DNA from: Balanoglossus misakiensis
Taxonomy: Eukaryota; Hemichordata
DNA length: 64,000 nucleotides
Reading direction: 5' to 3'
Assembly: GCA_040954595.2 (NCBI GenBank)
Contig: CM082590.2
Coordinates: 9,052,001 to 9,116,000 of the forward strand
How positions within the stretch are numbered: the stretch's first letter is position 1; each line of letters begins with the position of its first letter. Below the pieces are notes generated by a model, which did not search any database, had not been told where the DNA came from, and saw only the letters and a list, made by a program, of their open reading frames with translations. Below, piece by piece: positions 57,956 through 64,000 of the stretch. Made by a program: the position numbers and the translations under genes.

Positions 57956-59508
57956 GCCCAATCAAATGCTTCCGTTCTTGCCGGGGAATCTGCATAGTTA
58001 TCACAACTGACACCTGTGGCCCGGGAACCAGCGTCAGGTATTCCATCTACCAGCAGAACAGAAAGTAACGGCGGCCATTGGGAGAATCTGATCTGTATTT
58101 AAAGACCTGTGGCTGGTCATTCATGGCATCTTCATGTAGCAGACAAAATGTCTTAATTTTTTGAGTTGGGAGTTTGAACACAGAAAAGTACGATTCGACT
58201 TTGCACTTATTGAGACTTTATATCTAGTGGTTGAAAAAATGCAGAAAAACTTGGACTTTGAAACCAAGATTACAAACATGTACAGATTGCATTTAAGTAC
58301 GAAATGATTTAATTTCCAGAAGTCTGTTTAGTCTTGAAGTTACTGTTGACATTTGAAAGCAAATAAAAATTGGTGTATTATAATACAAATATTTTTGTTT
58401 GTGTAGTTTTGATTTCTCACAAGTTAAACAGATTGTTACAATGGTTGGCCCTATGCTTTCTTCCAAACATAGAATGTTTGTTCTGTAGAGATCTCCCGAA
58501 AATATTAGTACTTTTGATTATTGCAAAGCCTACAATGGATATATTGCCAGCTTGCCTACTTCATTTTTTTTAGATATTCTGTCCCTAAATGAACTAATAT
58601 CAGAAATAGTTTGGGAGTTGTTAAGATTTTTCAAAGCTGTATAATGAAAAGTCATCCCTTTAATAGTTTATCACTGTTCCTCACGAGCACCATCCAGGGA
58701 AATCATTGCCTGAAGAAACAAAAGACAATTTTGATAGCTCTCAAGAGGGCGCTGGCCTAATGTTTGACCTTCTGGTCCCACTTTGACCCAAGTAGTATCT
58801 TTTGATTGCTTTTTGTTATCGCAATCTCTGATTTATTGAAAAAGCTCAAAACTGTCGTGGTAAAGCATTGCCAAAGGCATCCACGGTTCGATTTGTTTTC
58901 AATATTGACCTGAGGTTGACCCCTGTGACATCAAATACCTGTATTCAAAATGGCGGCGCTTGACCCCTGTTGACCTCAATTTCAAAATGGCGGCGCCCAT
59001 CCACCCAACTTGCACCGTGGATGTATCTGGTTGTGGTCTGGTGTTAACGGTCAGGGAATTGCGCGAAACTGCCTAACCCTAGCCCTAACGCTAAACGAAC
59101 ACTAACACTAACCAAACCTCTAACCGTTAACATGAGACCGTAACCGGACCGTGTAACGGTGTATGGTCGCTGCTGTTTATGTATCCAATGTTTCACGTGT
59201 CACGTGGATTCTTGTACTTGTTTCATTGGTGGCTGTCGTGACTGTGGAATCAAGAATCCTGGAGAACCCGTGGACCTTCAAATAAGGAAGAGTAAGTTGA
59301 TACATCATAATTGTAACTGGCTTCTACACATCACCAGTATCATTCATGAAAGGGGGAGGGGCGTTTTCAGCAACCCGGAAGTACTGTGGAGGGGGGGGGG
59401 GTATTGATAAACAAAGATTACATTATTGATTTTAAAGGAAACAGAACACATAATCCTGTATTGTGAATTTTAACATAATTCCTAACCTGCCTTTGCCATG
59501 TTTCTGTC
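57956..59508. other. Gene I 3-prime UTR and spacer with YY1-like sites
   Basis: UTR to about 58380. Two AAAATGGCGGC sites lie at 58947 and 58984, and a degenerate CCCTAA-like stretch at 59073-59130. A 40-codon ORF with a hydrophobic core (WILVLVSLVAVV) at 59163-59285 precedes a gtaagt donor; it may be a first exon of the array that follows. No protein gene is established. Confidence 0.5.
58947..58994 (+). promoter_or_regulatory. Paired YY1-consensus sites
   Basis: Two identical AAAATGGCGGC motifs (58947-58957 and 58984-58994), 37 bp apart in the same orientation, match the well-known YY1 core (AAnATGGCGGC). They lie upstream of the exon-like array at 59.2-61.7 kb, where a promoter would be expected. 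Binding is inference. Confidence 0.55.
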
Positions 59509-61860
59509 TGCTTTGTTTCAGGAAGAACTGAATAGTATAGTCACTCCATTTTTTTATAAATATATATACGTATTTATTATATTGTGTGTAGTGTGAATGA
59601 ACAGCCTGTGTATGTCTGTATGTATGTGATTAGTGAGTTTTGTACTGTGAATGTAGTTTGGCTCCTATCAAATAATTTATGATTCTCACAATTTTGTGTA
59701 TTTTTATTTGCAGGTTGTAAATAATATCACTTTTTAAACTTAGGTATCCATTGATAGGATTGACTTCCTCGAAAAAACATTTACTTCTGGGACAGTCTTG
59801 TGTTTCTTAAGTACTGTAAGCACCAACCAACTCAGAAACCATGGTTACGGACCGCGAAAGAAAAAAGGTGAGCCTCTCATCTGATAACAACATTGATAAA
59901 CAAAGAAAAGATTATTGATTAAGGAGTGTGTGCATTTTCATTGAGACTGGTTTCTAACCTGCCTTTTGCAATGTTTCTGTCTGCTTTGTTTCAGGATGAA
60001 CTCAATAGTCACTTCTACTTTTTATATTTTTTACAAATAATATTGATAATATTTGCTTGGGATTAGTGAAGTTTGTAGAAATTAGGAGTGTACTGTGTAT
60101 GTAGTTTGGCGCCTACCAAATAATGTTTGATTCTAATTATTTTGTGCATTTTTATTTGCAGGATGTAAGTGATATCACTTTTTAAACCTAGGTTTCCATG
60201 GAGAGGATTGACATGTGGTTCTGTAAGTCGGAAACCATGGATACAGACCATGAATGGAAAAGGTGAGAACATTTCCTCACTCATACGACTGTTAAAGGCA
60301 TTGATTCTTGATTTTAGTGAAAGCAGATCAAACAATTCTTGCATTTACCAAACATTGAGACATTGTGTTTCTAACCTGGCTTTTTGCCTTTATTTGGTTC
60401 TGTCTGCTTTATTTCAGGATGAACACAATAGTCACTTCTACATTTTATACTATTTTACAAATTTATATTGATATTTGTCTATTTTGTGTTTGGTTTGAAT
60501 GAACAGCCTGTGTGTTAGTAGTGTATGTCTGCATGGGATTTGTGAGATTTTTGTGAAAATTGTGCCCTCAAACTTAACAACATAGGCTGTAATAATTTGT
60601 GATTCTCACAGTTTAGTTTATTTTTATTAACAGGAAGAAAATGATATCACCTTGGTAACCTATGTTTTCAAGGTTTGGATTGATATGCTCGCAACACCAG
60701 TCAGAAACCATGGATACAGACCATGAATGGAAAAGGTGAGAACAGTTGACTTCATTGACTTCTCAGTTTCCTTACTCTCATGCAACTGATAACAGCATTG
60801 ATCATAAAGATGTTGTTACTGATTTTACTGAAAGGAGATCAACTTATTCTTGCATAAGACATTGCGTATGGAAACGAAACATGTTCAAGAGAATTTACCA
60901 TAGTGCATTACTTTTCATTTCGACTGGTTTCTAACCTGGCTTTTGCCTTTAAATGAGTCTGCTTTGTTTCAGGATGAACACACTAGTCACTTCTATTTTT
61001 ATATACTTCTTTATAAATATATTAAGATATTTGTCTATTTTATGTTTGGTTTGAATGAACAGCCTGTGTGTTAGTTGTGTATGTCTGCATGAGATTTGTG
61101 AGATTTTTGTGAAAAACATTCCCTCAAGCTCAACAACACAGGCTGTAATAATTTGTGATTCTCACAGTTTTGTTTATTTTTATTAACAGGATGGAAATGA
61201 TATCACCTTGGTAACCTATGTTTTCAAGGTTTGGATTGATATGATCTAAACACCAGTCAGAAACCATGGATACAGACCATGAATGGAAAAGGTGAGAACA
61301 TTTCCTCACTCATACGACTGTTAAAGGCATTGATTCTTGATTTTATTGAAAGCAGATCAAATAATTCTTGCATTACTCAAAGAGATATTTCTGCTTGTGT
61401 TTTGTGAATTCAAACATTGAGACATTGTGTTTCTAACCTGGCTTTTTGCCTATTGGTTCTGTCTGCTTTGTTTCAGGATGAATGCCATAGTCACTTCTAC
61501 TTTTTATATTTTTTACAAATAATATTGACTATGTTTGCTTGTCTTTTTTGAAATTGTGGAATGAAAATGAAATAAAATCATAAAATCTTTCATGCTAAAC
61601 TGAACCGTAATATAATGTGACTGGTATGTTTTTTTCACAGGTATGAGATGTTCGTTTGAGCTGATGTGTGGGCCGTCCACATTCCAGACCGGAGTACCTT
61701 GTACACCACAGAGTAGAAAAGAGTTGCTTAGTTTGAATTTGTCATTGACATCATGAATAAGTAGTCAGACAGCCAAGTCCTTAGTTGCGTATTGGCAGTC
61801 AACGGATAAGAGAACTGTTTCTGTCTAAAATGTATAAGACACACTCAAAAATAAATTACA
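59163..61860 (+). ncRNA. Possible spliced, mostly non-coding gene with tandem exon units
   Basis: Putative leader ends at a gtaagt donor near 59292. Then at least four tandem units of ~400-550 bp follow. Exon-like part a ends ccatg...gaatggaaaag|gtgag with donors at 59868, 60263, 60736 and 61292. Part b follows tttgtttcag acceptors near 59522, 59996, 60419, 60973 and 61476. A last acceptor at 61641 and AATAAA at 61850 would close the transcript. Each later part a holds an ATG with a nonapeptide MDTDHEWKR, which spliced to the last exon ends after five more codons. No long ORF exists, so a non-coding RNA or simply a decayed tandem duplication are both possible. Confidence 0.4.
59508..61520 (+). 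repeat. Tandem array of ~400-550-bp exon/intron-like units
   Basis: Units share ctgctttgtttcaggatgaa, tcacttctac, a gaatgaacagcctgtgt block, and tatcaccttggtaacctatg followed by gaaaccatggatacagacc. Later units are more alike than the first. Two of them (near 60497-60597 and 61054-61147) can pair acagcctgtgtgtta with aacaacacaggctgt. Confidence 0.8.
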
Positions 61861-62640
61861 AACACTGACATGATTAGAAAATGTTGAATTGTTGGGAAAA
61901 TAAAGATTGCTACTTTTGGGGGTGGCCGTATTTACAGAGTCATACTTTTGAGCTGTATTTTCAACATGGCTGTCTATGTTGTTTCATTTTCAAGCGTGTA
62001 GTTAGTGAATGATGATGTGAGCTGTAGCCCCCTAGTCATCAAGCACCCCTCCCCCTCCCCCTGATCCGTATGGAGTTGTACTTTTGAGCTGTATTTTCAA
62101 CATGGCTCACTATGTTGCTACATCTGCAAGCTTTGATGAGAAAATGAACACATTTTGACTGTTAGGCAGACATGTAGTTAGTGAATGACGATGTGAGCTA
62201 CAGCCCCCTAGTCATCAAGCACCCCTCCCCCCATTACATTAGTGAATGACAATGTGAGGTGAGCTATAGCCCCCTAGTCATCAAACAAAATGAACAAATT
62301 TCGACTGTCAGGCAGACATGTAGTTAGTGAAGGACAATGTGAGATATAGCCCCCTAGTCATCAAGCACCCCTCCCCTCCCCCCCCCTATATTAGTGAATG
62401 ACAATGTGAGGTGAGCTATAGCCCCCTAGTTATCAAGTACCCCTCCCCCTCCCCCACTACATTAGTGAATGACAATGTGAGGTGAGCTATAGCCCCCTAG
62501 TCATCAAACAAAATGAACAAATTTCGACTGTCAGGCAGACATGTAGTTAGTGAATGACAATGTGAGATATAGCCCCCTAGTCATCAAGCACCCCTCCCCT
62601 TCCCCTTCCCCCTGATCCAAATGAAACTGGTCATGGCCCC
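61641..62640 (+). repeat. Last exon-like segment, then degenerate minisatellite
   Basis: From 61990 to 62600 a unit containing agtgaatgacaatgtgag, tatagccccctagtcatcaa and gcacccctcccc recurs at least seven times (near 62000, 62175, 62240, 62330, 62393, 62463 and 62549) with unequal spacing. A longer unit with cttttgagctgtattttcaa occurs at 61946 and 62081. No ORF is seen. Confidence 0.75.
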
Positions 62641-64000
62641 ATCCAATGAAGTAGGCCAACTAATGATGTATGCTGACCAGGCAAAATGTAACCGCTAACA
62701 ATTTAGTTAAGGGTGTATGTAGCTTGCATGTAAAAATGAAAAAGGGTCAAGTTTTGCTCAGAGAGTTTGTTCTTCGCATATTGAAATTCTTACAAAAGTA
62801 GGTAGGTGTTGATTTTCCTGAGTTCAACAACATAAGGGACTGGTCAGTTTCTTCAACTGGGGGGTGGGGGGGATTCTATTTTGTGGATATCAAAAAGTGG
62901 GTGAACCCCTCCCCCATGCCAACTTTCAAAAACTTAGCGAATAAATAAGTTACAATTTGTATACATGCGTAAATTTAAATAATTAAAATAAGACATGAAT
63001 AAACTAAAAATACAAGTCATAATAATTGGCAGACATAGTAAATTAAGACAAGTGAACAGTGTGGGAGGGGGTGTCCCCCTCCCGTGTTAAGTCCTCAGAT
63101 GAATGTGTACAGCAGGTTATTGACCACCACTTTGTATGCTTTGCCCATTCACTGCAAAAATGGAAAGCCATGTACAGTCCAGTCTGCAATAAATACCTAA
63201 ATAATAATGTCCTCTAAAATGACAATTTCTTCCCAGTGTCATTAGACTTGCAATAATTTATTCAATCACTTTGTTTCTTATCAAATACTAGACTTATAAA
63301 AATATTGGTCAGTACATTCATTGTAGCTGCCATTTTCATAATGTACTATAAATAATTTAAAAATTAAAAACTCTTGCAGAGGTTGACATTGAAAACAACT
63401 TGCAATATATTTAGGCCTTTGAATGCAATAAATTTGATTCTTATTCCATACTATCGTTTCCTATGCCACTTGGATTTTTCAATAAAATAAATGAAAGTAT
63501 TAGAAGACATTGTATGGACAGTTATTTTCATTTCACGTTGGTTTTTGAAGATCAATTCAATGGAAAATAATTATTTGCATTTTAATAATGTCTCTGGAAA
63601 ATCATTGTCACAAGTGTGCTGCTACCAACATTAATATTTAACCACCAGCATGGTCGTCAGAAATAGGCAAGAAATTACTTATGTGCAGAACATATAAAAC
63701 ACACTACACTACCAAAGTTAACGCCCTCCACGGTCAGATTGTAAATGAATTTGTTTTTATTGAAATAAATATACATGTATGGACAAATAAAAGTCTCTGG
63801 AAAATTATTGTTACAAGTCCCTCAACCCCACTACAATTGTTAATATCACCCCCAGCGTCGTGGTCATCTTCTTCATCGTTGTCAGGCGTAATAAATTATC
63901 TGTAAAGCCTTTGAAACACACAGTCAATCATTTGAAAACGTATGGCAATAGTCAATGACATGATGTGAAGAACAGCGACCTTTTCCCAAAATACAGCCGC
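62641..64000. other. AT-rich spacer to window end
   Basis: No gene, transposon end or array is recognised. The ORF at 63681-63905 has no domain or splice support. Confidence 0.45.

Noticed and set aside
1-64000. CRISPR arrays, bacterial operons, rRNA or tRNA genes
   Set aside because: The DNA is eukaryotic. No direct-repeat/spacer array, rRNA-like block or convincing tRNA cloverleaf was noticed. A tRNA scan was not possible.

Overview
The window is nuclear DNA from an animal. Genes are split by short introns with consensus GT/AG borders, poly(A) signals follow the stops, and short inverted-repeat transposons, microsatellites and AT-rich spacers fill the gaps. An ankyrin-ROC-COR-death-domain gene without a kinase, tandem cytosolic sulfotransferases and a local expansion of C2H2 zinc-finger genes suggest a marine invertebrate, perhaps a non-vertebrate deuterostome such as a hemichordate or cephalochordate. 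That placement is inference; no rRNA, mitochondrial or other marker gene is present.

Layout. 1-3.9 kb: short transposons and a duplicated leader-like block. 3.97-10.25 kb: a kinase-less, DAPK-like ROCO gene (DED-like segment, ankyrin repeats, ROC, COR, death domain). 11.6-13.6 kb: first zinc-finger gene (A). 14.5-18.7 kb: three intronless sulfotransferases, one leftward and two rightward. 19.8-35.6 kb: zinc-finger genes B, C and D rightward and E leftward. 37.1-39.3 kb: an unrecognised five-exon gene, leftward, sharing a 221-bp divergent promoter region with zinc-finger gene F (39.5-42.6 kb). 43-47.5 kb: a foldback element and a long non-coding repetitive element. 47.5-50.3 kb: gene G, a single-finger relative without the module. 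51.1-58 kb: zinc-finger genes H and I, a recent duplicate pair. 58-64 kb: no protein gene recognised; YY1-like sites, a tandem array of exon-like units and a minisatellite.

The main result is that A, B, C, D, E, F, H and I share one gene architecture. A short exon 1 carries a pattern like I-x-L-x-L-x-R-x-I-S-L-x-F. Exon 2 is exactly 123 bp in all eight, lies between two phase-1 introns, and encodes D-[CS]-x-x-x-W-[ED]-E ... LS-x-K. A large exon 3 opens with [ED/G]-K-x-x-x-[NL]-x-FL-x-x-x-G-[VA]-I, then has a long acidic linker with psi-K-x-E (SUMO-consensus) sites, then 1 to 11 C2H2 fingers. I do not recognise this N-terminal module as KRAB, SCAN, BTB or ZAD. I infer a lineage-specific C2H2 family with its own N-terminal effector or oligomerisation domain, expanded in tandem and interleaved with transposons.

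Splice joins were inferred by eye. For all eight family genes and the unknown five-exon gene, the joined lengths are exact multiples of three and the frames stay open, which supports the models. No expression evidence or database search was available.
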